A stretch of 64,000 nucleotides of DNA from Neoscytalidium dimidiatum (GCA_037367355.1 CM074703.1:2356001-2420000); one strand, 5' to 3'. Positions 46,828 through 58,908 are shown, counted from the first letter of the stretch. Program-made: numbers and translations. The notes: generated by a model from the sequence alone, not told the origin.

Positions 46828-49010
46828 GCCGCGGTCGATGACTTCAGTGTCTAAGATCAAGAGGAAACAACAGCAGTCGGGCTACGACGATAACGGCACA
46901 GACGACGCCTTGCAAGGCTTTTCTAGCCGCGTCTGAAGGATGTCAGTTCACACCACATCCATGGCGGAGAAGTTCGACGCGAGAGAACTGCCGAAACGCA
47001 GAGTCTTTACTGGAGGAGCCCGGTCGCTCCATGTCCAAAGCTTATTCCGCGGTCTCGTTCCTCTTTTCATACCGCCCCGTCGATCCACTGCCGCGGCCCT
47101 CCTGCTGACGGTCCTTTCCGGCGGAGGATGACTGGCAGACGTCAGAGAGGGCCAAGCTGTTTTGCCCAAGCTCGCCCGCATCTGTGGCAAATGTAGCCAC
47201 CTATCATCGGCCGCTTCAAACAACCACTCAGATCTACTGACAGTCAAACCTAGTGTTCGAAATGTTCTTCGTTGTTACTGGAACACGTCGCTGGCCTACT
47301 ACTGTGTTGACGCCTGCCGCCGACCCAGTATTTCCATCAAACCAAACCTAGTAACACGATACGACTTCACACCGTTTTTCTAGACGTTTGGCCCGCGGCA
47401 GGCTGACGTATCTGTATCAATTCCAATTTCTGATCCCAAAGCTCCGCCGTGACCTTGCATCAATGTCCACAATTGTGCGCCGTGATGAAAAGTGCATGCA
47501 GTGCAGAATGCATTAGGCGAGCATCAGGGGCCAGAGCGGATAAGGCTGCTCCCGACATGGGACCCAGACTTGGGTCAACTGCCTATATTAAGATTGCCCC
47601 CGGGATGCTGGGGCCGTTGACCCCACGTGGCTGACGCACTGGCTTGCAACAACCGACTGTGGCTAATGGGGCCCTATGAGGGTGCCAAAACGTTCAGTCA
47701 TGTCATGCGTGCGGCAACGTCCTCCCAAAAGATCACCACTTTGACTTCTCTTTCCGGATCGTGTGGCTCTAGTGCCTGTAGACTTCCGCTACTACCTCGT
47801 ATTCTGACCGAGTCATTTCTCTATGCAAACAGTCGCAAAACACCTGTCTTTCACTTTTGTGTGTTCTTGTCTGTCAATGCACTGTGGCTGTGCAAACAGA
47901 AGACCGAGGAACTGAAAGGGACGACTATGACCTGCAAGCTGGCTGCGGGTCTGTCCATATCCACAAAACAGCACACCGGGGCCCAGCAGGCGGGTGTTTC
48001 TGTGCGTACGGCGGGAAGGACGGGAAATTTCTTTTGCAAGAGGAGGATGACTCTGCTGATACATGCACCTCCGGACCGAATCTGGGACAACTGGGCGTTT
48101 CAGCCTTGTAGCCTCGGCTTGGTGTTGAGGGATTGGAACGCCATTCGTCTTCTGGGGCGCACCGGCCAAACACCGGAAATAGCTGAGGCTGCACGGCACC
48201 GGGGGATCGTCCAACAGGGAGCCATGGCTTGGATGTCCTCTCCTGAGCCGCATCGAATTGATTGCACCTTAACGTCGTTAAAGTGTTAATCCCGGCAGCG
48301 GCGCTCCCCACCAAAATCGCGAACCGAGGCACCGTTCACGATGCCGCCCGGCGCGCTGCCCGTAGCCCTCCCGGTGAAACAGCTGCGAAACCCCCGCACC
48401 TTGTCCTTACTGGCCAGGGATGTACACCATCAACGCCCCAGCCGCAGTGTGCTGTACGAGCAGAGCACGACCGCCTGGCCCCTGCAGTTCTCGATAGATG
48501 AATTTGGCACCGTTGAATGCTTCGTCTGCACAGCTCCCGGCCCGGGTACTGATCGTTGCTAACGGCGCCTGGACCGTCCTGATGGTAGCACCCTCGGTAA
48601 CAAACGAGCTGACCGTCTAGGGCCCCCAAGGAACAGCCACTCCTTCTCATTGCGGTAGTCCCAGACAAGCCATTCTGGACCTCTACGGACTGCCGATCGA
48701 CGGCTGCGAGCACGCCATAGCCAGAACAGGATGCATGGGGCATGTTTTCCTGTTTCCCTGAGTGCAGCCGTAGGGCAGCTCGTTTCACCCGCCCATCCTC
48801 TATCCTCTATAAAAGACCTCGACCTGTCGGTCGTAGCTGCTTCCTCACTAGCACGCTCTTCAGCATTCTCCCTTCTCTCGCCTTCGTTCTGTCTTTGCAA
48901 GCTCCGGTAGCTGTTGCACCGCGTCATTCTCTGTTCTGCAAATCACGGAAAGGCCTGAGGCCGTCACTCTTTCTCACTTACGAAACACGCACTTGCAGCT
49001 CATCACCAAT
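46828..49010. other. 2.2-kb intergenic stretch
   Basis: Between the zinc-cluster gene and the cutinase gene. Short open frames exist (for example 46940-47131 and 47627-48289) but I cannot support any of them. The right end is the cutinase promoter with a TATA box at 48808. Confidence 0.45.
48808..48815 (+). promoter_or_regulatory. TATA box of the cutinase gene
   Basis: TATAAAAG lies 203 bp before the ATG at 49011, followed by a CT-rich leader (GCATTCTCCCTTCTCTCGCC region near 48871) typical of strongly induced fungal genes. Confidence 0.6.
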
Positions 49011-51360
49011 ATGAGCAACATTCTACTCGCGGCTGTCTACGCCGCCCTTGTGGCTGGCGCCCCCTTCCCGAAGGCTCACGCTCCTGGGCTTGGCGGTGGT
49101 TTGGAGCCGCCTACTGGCACTCTTCCTACGGGCGGCGCTGGAGGTGAAGGAGGACTTCCTTTCCCTATCCCTACTCCCGGGTCTGGAGGCGAGGGGGGAC
49201 TTCCATTCCCTATCCCCACGCCAGGATCTGGATCTGGATCTGGCTCGCCTTTCGGTGGGCTTGGAGGAGGATTAGGTGGCTCTGGCTCTGGCTCCGGCTC
49301 GCCGTTTGGAGGCCTGGGAGGCGGACTGGTGCGTTAACTCTGTCAAACGATGGCTGTTATCACTTTTTTAACTGGTTCAAAAGGGCGGAGGTCTTCCTAC
49401 TCCTGGCTCTGGCTCCGGCGCTGGCGGTTTGGTACTTCTTGCTTCTCTGTCACTAAACGACCAACATGCTGACGGATAATTAGGGAGGTTCCATTCCTGG
49501 CATTGGCGGCGGCTCTATTGGCGGAGGCCTGGTAACGTCTCTCTAATATTTTCTTCGCATCACATCTAACCGTTTTTACAGGGCGGTGGCCTGCCATTCC
49601 CGACTCCCGGCGCTGGCGGCTCTGGCGCTGGAGGCTTGGTATTTCATCTCTCTTCCTTCATGCGGAACATTATCTAATAGCTCTTTTAGGGCGGTAGCAT
49701 CCCTGGTATTGGTGGTGGCTCGCTCGGTGGAGGTTTGGTGAGTTCCTTTGAAGCTTAACTTACGTTCTATACATCTCTCGGCTAACAAATGCGACAGGGC
49801 GGAGGTCTTCCCTTCCCCACCCCCAGCACTGGCTCTGGTTTTGGAGGGCTCGGCGGGCTGGTAAAACACCCTTCCTTCTACTCTCTCCAACTTATCTAAC
49901 GTCCTTCGCAGAGCGGATTGGGTGGTAGCGGCGCTGGCCTCGCTCCGCCCTCGGGATCTTCGGAGACTTCTCAGGACAATGAGAAACGTCAGCTCGGCGG
50001 GCTCGGCGGGCTGGGTGGCTCCTCTAGCGGCGGCAGCGGCCTTGGGGGCCTCGGTGGCTTAGGAGGGAGCGGTGGTTCAGGCCTTGTACGTTTCGCTTTC
50101 CCAATACGGCAAGAAATTCTCCATTGACAACCACGCAGGGTGGCCTTGGCGGCTCTTTGCCCACACCTGGCGGTGGCTCTGGCCTTGTACGTGTATATTC
50201 GTCACTTTAGAAAAAGAGGTCTATATACTAACGAAGATGTAGGGCGGGCTTGGAGGTTTAGGCGGCTCGCTACCCACTCCCGGTTCCGGAGGACTCGTAT
50301 GTTTCACCCTCTCGCGCTAAGTAATCGAAAAATATACTCACACACGTCCAGGGCGGTTTGGGTGGTTTGGGCGGTTTGGGAGGTGGCTCTCTCCCAACTG
50401 GATTGCCGACCGGAGGCCTCGGCGGGCTGGGCGGAAGCTCTGGTGGACTTGTACGCATCACCCTCGCTATTCTGGCAGTTTAAACTTTTACTAATCAACT
50501 CTCAGGGAGGTCTCGGTGGCTTAGGCGGCGGCTCATTGCCGACGCCAGGCGCAAGCTCGGGATCTGGTTCAGGTTTGGGCGGGCTCCTCGGTGGGCTCGG
50601 CGGCAGCGGATCATCGGGCTCCAGTGGTATTCCCAGCCTCGGTTCTCTTGGTAGCGGTGGCTCTAAGCTAACTGCTCGGCAAGATTCCGGCTCTTCAGGT
50701 TCCTCGGGTCTTGGTGGGCTGCTCGGTGGCTCGGGGGTGTCGGCGCTCGGTGGAGCCGGCGGCAGCACCCAGAACGGACTGGATGAGGCTTGCAAACCGG
50801 TCACTCTCATCTTCGCACGTGGAACCACAGAGTTAGGAAACATGGGCAGCGTCGTCGGCCCCGGTTTTGCTTCGGCCCTCCAACAGCAGCTCGGGCAGGA
50901 CAAAGTCGCCGTCCAGGGTGTTGACTACGCTGCTTCCGCGGCTGGTATCGCTACTGAGATTACCGGTGGTGCTGGTACCCAGGCCATGGTCGCCGACGTC
51001 CAGAAGGCCGTCCAGAAGTGCCCCGACACTCAGATCGTCCTCTCCGGCTACTCTCAGGGCGCGATGCTCGTCCACAACACCATGAACAAGCTCCCCGCTG
51101 ACCAGGCTGACAAAGTTAAGGCTGCCGTCACGTTCGGTGACCCCTTCAAGAGCCAGGCCCTCAAGGGCGTTCCGGAGGGCGCCTACAAGACTTTCTGCGC
51201 TACCTCTGACCCTGTTTGCGGCGCGGGCGGCGTCGGTGCCCTCGGTGGCGCTGGCGCATCGTCTGGTGGCACTCAGTCTGGAAGCACGTCGGGTCACTTG
51301 GGCTACGGTAGTGACGCTGGCACTGCCGCTACTTTCGTCAAGTCCAAGGTCCAGGTTTAA
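49011..51360 (+). CDS. Cutinase (CE5) with mini-exon-encoded Gly-rich N-terminal half
   Basis: Predicted 603-aa secreted serine esterase; plain cutinases have about 200-230 aa. Eleven exons: 49011-49328, 49384-49431, 49484-49531, 49582-49638, 49690-49737, 49798-49860, 49912-50085, 50139-50186, 50243-50296, 50352-50450, 50506-51360; introns 50-60 nt, all phase 0. Signal peptide MSNILLAAVYAALVAGAP. Residues about 24-420 are Gly/Ser/Pro/Leu modules (e.g. GGGLPTPGSGSGAGGL, GGSIPGIGGGSIGGGL). The catalytic domain lies in the last exon: ARGTTELGNMGSVVGPGF (oxyanion region), Ser502 in GYSQG, Asp554 in SDPVC, His583 in GHLGYG, and four Cys for the two usual disulfides (DEAC, QKC, TFC, PVC). Two Kex2-like sites (EKR/QL in exon 7, TAR/QD before the domain) could release the Gly-rich part. 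The enzyme hydrolyses cutin or related polyesters outside the cell. Start follows a TATA box and a CT-rich leader. Confidence 0.9.
49384..50450 (+). repeat. Tandem array of nine phase-0 mini-exons
   Basis: Exons 2-10 of the cutinase gene. Exons 2-6 recur every 98-114 bp and alternate two modules: type A (GGGLP...GGL; exons 2, 4, 6) and type B (GGSIPGIGGGS.GGGL; exons 3, 5). Exons 8-10 carry a third type (GGLGG..SLPT...GL). Every exon but exon 7 (AGC) begins GGN GGN and every one ends in a Leu codon before GT. Exon sequences are similar; intron sequences are not. Confidence 0.85.
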
Positions 51361-54300
51361 GCAATCGCTCACCTCGTTTCTCCTCGAGACGTTCCCCAAC
51401 ACTTCCCTTCACTGACGCGATTACTCTCTTGCTGTTGGAACGCATCAAGCGTATTACCATGTGGAGGGTTTTGGACAGGGCTGCACTCCGTTCCTTGCTT
51501 AACGGATGGCGATGGATGGGCCAGATTTGCGTGTCTTTACATTCTTCTTGAACATGCTTTATGTATTCGATTTACTTACGTTGGCTGTCTCTCCTGGCAT
51601 GGCATAGATATTGGACTCCATACGCATGACCAACAAAATGACACTCCCTTTGCTGCCATGCTGCTACAAATTCTGTACATTTTCCGGTTCATTATTTGTG
51701 AGTGAAGGTGTTATTCCGTCCCTTTCTCGAGCCTCTGTCCCCACACTGTGTTTTTCCCCCTCACAATGGGTTGTGTGGGCAGTTGAAGCAGTCGTCCAGG
51801 TGCGTACGTCCAGCAATGTTTGTGAAATTCACGTCCGAACGACTGCGTCAACTTCCCATGAGATGACTCAATCATTGCAACAACTTCAGAGTCATCCTAG
51901 CAGAATCCAGTTACTCACCTGACTGAAGGAACGACAAGGGTTCTGCCTAAAACCCGACGTCACAGCTTCCCTCGGATCGATTGAGCACCCTGCTCTCACA
52001 TAGCCTGATAACCGGACTTTTTACAAGCTGAAACAGCTCTCTTTTTCCTGCTGCCTCCTGCGTTCGCTCCTATACCCTAGCCAACGCCAGCCCCGTCACT
52101 ATGCGCCTCGCTTCTACCATGCACACGGAGGGCGATGTCGTGTGTACAGTCGCGTTAAGCGCTGTCAACTGACTCGCACACAGACGCTGACGAATGTCAG
52201 CATGCAAGCAACGGCCGGGCTGAAAGTTTCCGCAGGAGTGTTCATGCTGTTGCTGCAGGCAAGAAAACCGAGAAATTGCCAGCCCTCTTGCGAGGGAGTC
52301 AGGTGGTCTGAGTGGATGCGTGGCAGAAATAAACTTTTCGGCTGTCGAGCCTCTTTCCTTTCTGCGCGCGATCGCCCCGGCCGGGCAGCTGTCGCACCAC
52401 TTCCTTCCTCCCCTGAGCATGTCTATGCGCAAGGCTCTCGCCCTGGATATAGCCAAGGTTCGCAACGGTCATCTTGCCCGTTTCGATCGCCCAGCTCGTC
52501 CTTGGTCCTCGGATCAGGACACATCTACGGCCGTCTGTGCGAGCACTTAAGCGCCTTGCTGTTTCCCGGTCTCGCATCATCGCGGACCTGCCATCCTATT
52601 AAAGAGGAGCATGAAAAGGCCGTTATGCCCTCCCGAATCGAGGTTTGAAGAAATCAAATGTGTACGTACAGCGCATGCAATTCTCGCTTCCCTTCAACTC
52701 CGATTCGATCGTTCTCTCCATGAAATACCATCATGCGCCCTACACAGTACCGGCGGTGTTTTACGGGAATTCCGGGCCCCAATATATCTTTAATATACGC
52801 TCATTGCTGATCGCGAGCCTCGCTCGTACCCGCCGCCCGGAAGCAGGAAACCGTCGTACCGGGGACAGCCCAGCTGCGGCTCGCTTCGTCCTGCAGCGAT
52901 GACCCAATGTCCCAGAATGGAACCACCCTCGTTGATCGCTTCAGGCCTCCCAGCTGAGGCTGTGGCTGGTGAAATTCGCGCTTCTACCTTCGGTCCGTCA
53001 CATGCGGACGCCTGTTCTTTCTTTTCCGTTCTGCGAGCCCGCCCCTCCCTTCTCCTTTAACGAGCTGTGTTGCAACGACGCGGGCCTGCCTATATGCAAC
53101 CTAACGGTTTCACGCTTGGCATAGTGGCGCGGACACACGGCGCGGCCACGGTCTCTCCTCGCGATGAAATGAGGACGTTTTGCCGGTTGAAGGCCGCGGC
53201 GTACGCCTCAATCCCGCTATTCGGCCGCTCGTTTGGGAGCTGGAGATACGTAGTCGACTGTTTTCACATGACCACAACAGCCTTCATAGAGAGAGAATGC
53301 GGATATTCTGGATGTCTGCGTAAGCTCCATCACCGTGATGTCTTGAATTCCATAACAGGTTTGTTTGCGCCACTGTTGCAATTGACCTCGCAGGGACACT
53401 CACCCCTGTATCTGTCCTATCCCTCAGCGGAGTAGGAGACTCTAAGACGTGACCAAGACTTTTCCCCTCCGTTTACGGTTTTCTGGTACAAGGTTGGCGG
53501 GCTCGGCTAGAAGTCGACGACCAGGGTGTACTTGACGCACCATATACTTGCCCGAACCAACACGCTAAACGCACTAACCCAACAGCGGAGAGCAAGAACT
53601 CGCACCACGGGGAAAGCGGGATGAGGAGTTCATCTGTCGATCACCCTTTGCTTCCCGCACTCTTCATGCGCGCGCCGCGTGCTGTGGAGAAAGAGCTGGA
53701 GAACAAATGAAGGAGGGCCATAGCGAGATGATGGCACGCCTGTTCTCAGCTTCTCTTTGTGTCGAGCCGAGGAACTGAGGTCGGCCACGGTACGGACCGG
53801 TTTTGTACGTGTAGAGGTGGAGAAAGACAGAGGGCCTGATTTTTCGTTTTTTTTTTTTTTTTTGCCGCGGAAGTCTTGCCCGAGAGCTTGTTGACGAGGA
53901 CAAGGCCAGGACCGTGCACACCCATTCGTGTTGTTTCTGCAAATTTCACCTCCTTCGCGCCGATTAAGCACCGTCAGGTACACGCGTCTGACGTATCCAG
54001 AGGCCCCACCTGCTGCCGTCCTGCGTCTTGCGTCGTATCGCTTCGTTGGGCAGTTGTGGCAAAAAACAAAAAGTATGGTAACTTTGCAGTGTTTCTCCTC
54101 GGTAAGGTGAAGTGGGCGAATGAAAGGGCGGCACAGATTAGTTGCAGACATGGGTGCGTGGCCGCGGCGTCCCGCGCTGCATCTCCCAAAACGTACGCAA
54201 AACGACGTCGGGAGCGCTCTGGGTGTCCGGATGCGGAGCAAGGCGCCCGTGGCATGAGGAGCGATGGGGAAGGAGACTCCGTGAAGGCTTGCGATCTAAG

Positions 54301-55132
54301 CTGGGATGGGAACGCGTAAGTGTGCTGCGAGCCTTGCATGTATGCTCCGTTAGCTGTTGATTGACCTCTCCGATCGACAATGGCAATTACGGGATCTGCC
54401 AACATGCTGAGCGGTTAGGTGGCCGTCATTGTAGCTGGAGAAAGATATCATCATTCAAACCATCACAAGACAAAGGCGGGCACGGGCAGCTGAAGAAGGC
54501 GTCCAGATGTAATTCTCGCTCAAGATTGGTGACATATACGTCTGGACTACTTCTTCCCCCGCGCTTCAATCACATGCGCAAGAGTCCTACCATCACTTTC
54601 TCATGAACTTATTGTTACCACCCGAAGCATAGCTCCTTATTTGCCACCTACTACACCACAGGGCTTCAGTGTTTGAAGCGGTTAGGAGCTGCCGCCCAGA
54701 AACATCATCTGCTCCTGCATAATTTCTTCTGAGTCGGCTGACTTTGGGGCTAATAGCCCTGGCATACCCAGGTTCATCAGGGATGAAGCTTGGATATGTA
54801 GCTTGCTGTGGCGCAGAACATCTCGGATGCAGCTTATCGCTTGAAGTAATCAACGTCAGAACGGGATTGCGACACATGGCAGCATTGAGTGGCATTGCTC
54901 CCGGCATCTCGTGCATCGGAGAAAAGCTCTTCAGATGTCTTCATCCTGAGATAATATTGACCGGACGTGTTCAGGTCGGACGTGCATTGCTCGCTCAAAT
55001 CTAAACAAAGCAGTGTTCACACTTCACAACAGGCCCTCCCCGTTTTTTTTTTTTTTTTTTTCATTCTCAGCAAGGGAACTTCTAGGTGACTCAAGAAAAC
55101 CCGACGCTACCATCACAGGCATTCACCCACCT
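51361..55132. other. 3.8-kb intergenic, convergent gene ends
   Basis: Between the stops of the cutinase and copper amine oxidase genes. Contains T17 at 53847-53863 and T19 at 55043-55061. Open frames such as 53630-54241 (minus) are Lys/Arg/Ser-rich by composition and show no domain. Nothing supported. Confidence 0.5.
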
Positions 55133-57358
55133 CTACAGCTTCGGCTTCTCCGCGGCACCACAGCCTCCTGAACACCCTCCCGCCACCCCGTCGTCAACCA
55201 AGACGCTGCCATTCACCTCCTGCCGACTCTGCGGAACATCCAGCGCCGGGTTCGCCTCGAAGAACCCGCTCGGCTTCAGGCTCACCGTCATCGTGTCGCA
55301 CGGCATGACGGGATAATCCTCGGTGCGGGGATTGTGCGTCAGGCTGATCGAGTGCCACACGACAATGTCCGCGTTCTCAACCCCGTCCCCACGCGCCACC
55401 CAAGCTCCGATGTCCGCGTTGTCGGGGAGGTCGTCGTCGGCGGCGGAGGAGGACGACGAGGACGACGGGAGCGACTGGTACGTGTACTCGCCCGCCGGGT
55501 GCAGCTCGCCGTCGCGGTGCGCCGTCACCCAGAACGGGTGCTGCGCGTAGCGCGCGCGCCGCCCGTGGAAGGACGTCGGGTGCGCCAGCAGCATCTGCTT
55601 GACCGGGCTGTGGACCGCGTAGGCGACGGGCCGGCCCGAGGTCGCGTTGATGGAGGCCGGGTTGATGATCTTGTGCACGCGGTTGGGCGCGGCGGTCGAG
55701 TGTGACGAGGTCGTGAGGGTGCGCTGGGTCGTGGTGTAGCCGACGCCGTACGGGTTGTTGGAATCCAGCGGGAGCGGGATCGAGTCTTCTTCGATAAAGG
55801 AGTTGCGGTCGCCGTCGAGGGAGGGGTCGATGCGGAGGCAGAAGACTGGAGAGCGAGTCAGCTGGGTGGGTGGAAGAAAGGGAGGGAGGGAGGGAGGGAG
55901 GAGGGGGACGCACTGTGTTGATGGTAGTGGGCGACGACGCCCTCGTTGACATTTGTGCCCCAAGGGACTTGAGTGTCGGGAGCAATTGGGGCTGTTGATA
56001 GGATGCCGGTGGCTTGGATGTTGTAGTGGAGCCCCGCGGCCTGGTCGAGATGCCAGGCAAAAACGTAGTCATAGTTGCCAACGGTGATAATCGTCTGGAG
56101 GACGAGGATACGGGAGCGGGTGATCGTGACCTCGCCTGTACGGGAGTTGGTGTGCTTCCAGCCGATGCCGTTGTCCTGCTCATGCATGCACACGGCGTTT
56201 GGCTTCTCAACCGGGTCTCCATTCGAGTCGCATATGACGAAGGAGAAATATTTGATCAGGCCGAGGCAGTCGCAGCCCAGTCTGAGGTCGTTGGCGCACA
56301 CACCTGCGCCGATGTCGCCGACGTCGAAGACGGACTTACGGTGGTATGGAGACTGAGGAGAGCCGTACGGTACGAACATTTCGGCCAGGCTAAGCCGGTG
56401 AAAAAGCTCACGGCCATCGTAAGTCACGTTGTGGAGTACCATTCCCTCCCTCCAATTGAAACCGAGACGGAAACGCCACTTTTGCCAGGCGATGAGATGC
56501 CCGTCCACGGTAAAAGATGCACCTTGAGGCTGGATAACTTGCAATGGCTTCAGATCTGTGCGGAGGGGAGTATCCAGAAGCTCTGGATGAAATTCTCGGA
56601 TCTTGTGTGGTGTGTGCCCTTCTTGAGGTGGGGTGCTACGCTCGACTTCGCTTCCGAGCGGAAGGTAGCACATGGTGACCAGCTCCTTGGTGTGGATGTC
56701 GAATACCGGTGAAAAATCCAGGGGAAAGTCATAGACATTGGAACCTGCATGCACCTTGTCCAGGTTGCATGCGTACATGTAACACTTTAGATTATCAGCA
56801 CATCTGAAGAGGCACTAAAATCCGGATTACGGTGCATACCTGAATGAGCCTCCGCTTCTCATCCCCGGTATCACGTCCATACGGCCAAGTGTCACACTGG
56901 ACGCGTACTGTGCCAGGGAGCTTGAGACGCTCAAGCTCGATCTTGACCGCAGGATGCTCCATACATAAGTCCCTCATACCAATGACTTCATCAATGTCTG
57001 CCTGGCCGTGGATCCGGCTATCAAGCTGCTTGACATTCTCGATAAGTCCATTTGACAGGTTGGCCTCCGCAACAAAGGTATCATGTTCGCCGCGGAAGAA
57101 GTACAGAGCGGTGACCCGCCTTTGCAAGGATTCAAGCTTCTCGCCGCGGAGTTCTGCTTGGAGATATGGTCGCAACTGAGCTTTCGGCGGCTCGATGAGT
57201 GCAATTCTCTTGAAATGCAGACTTTTTCCGGCGTTGTACTTCTTGAAGAGCCTTGCTGCATACTTGATCTCCTCTGCTGTCAACGGGTCCAATGGATGCG
57301 TTGAGCATTGAGCGTGGTTGGGCCGATCGAAGGACGAGGGCGGGGTTTGCAGAGACAT
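55133..57358 (-). CDS. Copper amine oxidase (TPQ-dependent)
   Basis: Predicted 700-aa oxidase. Exons 57358-56840, 56784-55914 and 55845-55133; introns 55 and 68 nt. N-terminal N2/N3-type domains (HPLDPLTAEEIKYAARLFKK; LIEPPKAQLRPYL) lead to the catalytic beta-sandwich. The Tyr that becomes topaquinone is in VGNYDYVFAW near residue 412; the proton-abstracting Asp region is YGSPQSPYHRKSVFDVGDIG. Copper ligands are the HxH of VVAHYHQH, immediately before intron 2, and a third His in SISLTHNPRTEDYPVMP. The reaction converts primary amines, O2 and water to aldehydes, H2O2 and ammonia. There is no signal peptide; fungal homologues are often peroxisomal, but the C-terminus here (EKPKL) is not a canonical SKL. 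An unusual Ser run (about 8) and an acidic SAADDDLPDN insert lie in the C-terminal domain, and the tail is Gly/Cys-rich (GGCSGGCG). Confidence 0.93.
55880..55907 (+). repeat. GGGA tandem repeat / G-quadruplex motif in an intron
   Basis: At least five GGG tracts separated by single A, then GGAGGGGG, inside intron 2 of the copper amine oxidase gene. On the transcript the complementary CCCT repeat forms a polypyrimidine tract; the G-rich strand is the template strand. Confidence 0.8.
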
Positions 57359-58850
57359 TTCAGTTGATTCTCAGAAGTAATGGGTAAAAAAGGGGAGACC
57401 TCTGTGTTCAGGTGTCGTTTAGAATGGCAGTGCTGGGCGGCAGTGTAATTGACTTAGTGTTGTGCGCAACGTGGGGGATGACGCCACTCTCGTGAGTCGA
57501 CGAATGACTCTTTTGGGACCGGTATTGATAGCCAGCGCATGCAAGCACGGCCGCGTCTCGCATGCACTTGCCCGTTTGCGGTACTGCACGACATCCTACG
57601 GGATAGGTAAAATCCACTAGCTTCGGCCTCTCTGAGCTCATTGGTTTGATGGAGAGTGGGAGAGCGGTTCCGATGCCGTAGGGCGAAATGTAGACGGCTC
57701 ACAAATGCGGGGACCGATGGGCTTCGATAACGCTTATCGGATATGTACGTCGACAACCTGGCTATCGTGCTCGAAATTTAATAGTTTCTCAAGAGTGCGC
57801 TCGAGGAGAGGAAAGCACATTCTCAGTTTCGAAGCGGAAATTGAGGAATGATTGACCATTCAAATCATCTTCTCAGTTCGCACTGGCTCGAATCCCTGCC
57901 TCCCTCTGTATTGTAGCCATACTATTCAATGCCGCACCAAGTGTCTATACGCTGGGTATTGTTGCAGCCCTTTTGACGTAAATCGCGGTCTCGCCAATGC
58001 ATTTTTCACCTGAATTAGGATCTGACTCACTTAATCCAGCTCACACCGCGCGTACTTAGTTCGAACTGTCTCCCACCAAACATTCAGGCTGGATCCATAA
58101 CAGCATACTGTTGCCTCTCCGCTGAGATCATGCTTTTCTTCAGGTGCCTATGATGAAAATTCAGCTCTGCGTGGGTGAGAAACAGGCATTTTCGCTAAGG
58201 TTTCGAAGAGTGTCGACATTAGGAAGAAGCATTCAAGGAACTCAAGGCAAACTCTCGCTACCAACTGACATCCTCTAATCATCTCGCCTGAAGAAACCTT
58301 TCGCAACTTGGTAGCACAATCCCCTGATCAAACCCAACAAGGATCGGCTGCCAAAAGAATACAAAGTATCAAACACAGTCGAGGTTATCTTTTCATTGCC
58401 AATCCCAGAGTACCAAAAGGCAGCGCACAGGAGGCTGGCACCGTCGTTCCCCGGTCCTCAGGAAAGCCAAAAGATGGGATGTGAGTGTTCAAACAGTTTT
58501 TTTATTTCCTCGAGAAGCCATCGGCTTCTACATCAAGACTCTCAATGGCAGACCCAATCGATACCGTGCTAAAACAGAGATGCCCCTAATCAAGGATGCA
58601 GATTGAGCAATGCTCCATCGAGGTCTTAAGAGCATATGGTAGTACTGGACACCCACGGCAGTGGCCCTTCGCTCGCTCAGCGAGGAATCCTCCATCACCA
58701 GGGATCTCGCTCCTCTCTCAATGTTCTAATAGACCTTTGGTTTAGAAAGAGAAGCGCTCAGACCCCGGCGCTTGTTCGGACGCCAACATCGTCCGGTCAA
58801 AACGCCGCATGGGGCAACCAAAAAGAAAATTTTTTACATCACGGCCCTAG
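57359..58850. other. 1.5-kb intergenic stretch
   Basis: Upstream of the amine oxidase gene and downstream of the tRNA gene. No supported coding sequence; the left part should hold the amine oxidase promoter. Confidence 0.5.
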
Positions 58851-58886
58851 ACCACCACCACCACCACAACAACAACAACAACAACA
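58851..58886. repeat. (CCA)n(CAA)n trinucleotide repeat
   Basis: About six ACC/CCA units run directly into about six CAA units, ending just downstream of the tRNA-Lys terminator. Confidence 0.9.
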
Positions 58887-58887
58887 C

Positions 58888-58892
58888 AAAAA
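58888..58892 (-). terminator. RNA polymerase III terminator of tRNA-Lys
   Basis: A run of five T on the minus strand begins 17 nt after the tRNA 3' end, the normal Pol III stop signal. Confidence 0.7.
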
Positions 58893-58908
58893 GATAAGTC
58901 GGGAATTG

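Noticed and set aside
47627..48289. 220-codon plus-strand open frame
   Set aside because: Starts at a non-ATG codon, Ser/Thr/Cys-rich without pattern; both strands are equally open; cannot be supported.
53630..54241. 203-codon minus-strand open frame between cutinase and amine oxidase
   Set aside because: Contains a Lys run encoded by the T17/A17 homopolymer, no domain, no splice-supported extension.
57886..57900. TCGAATCC-like motif resembling a tRNA T loop
   Set aside because: No matching acceptor, D or anticodon stems on either strand.
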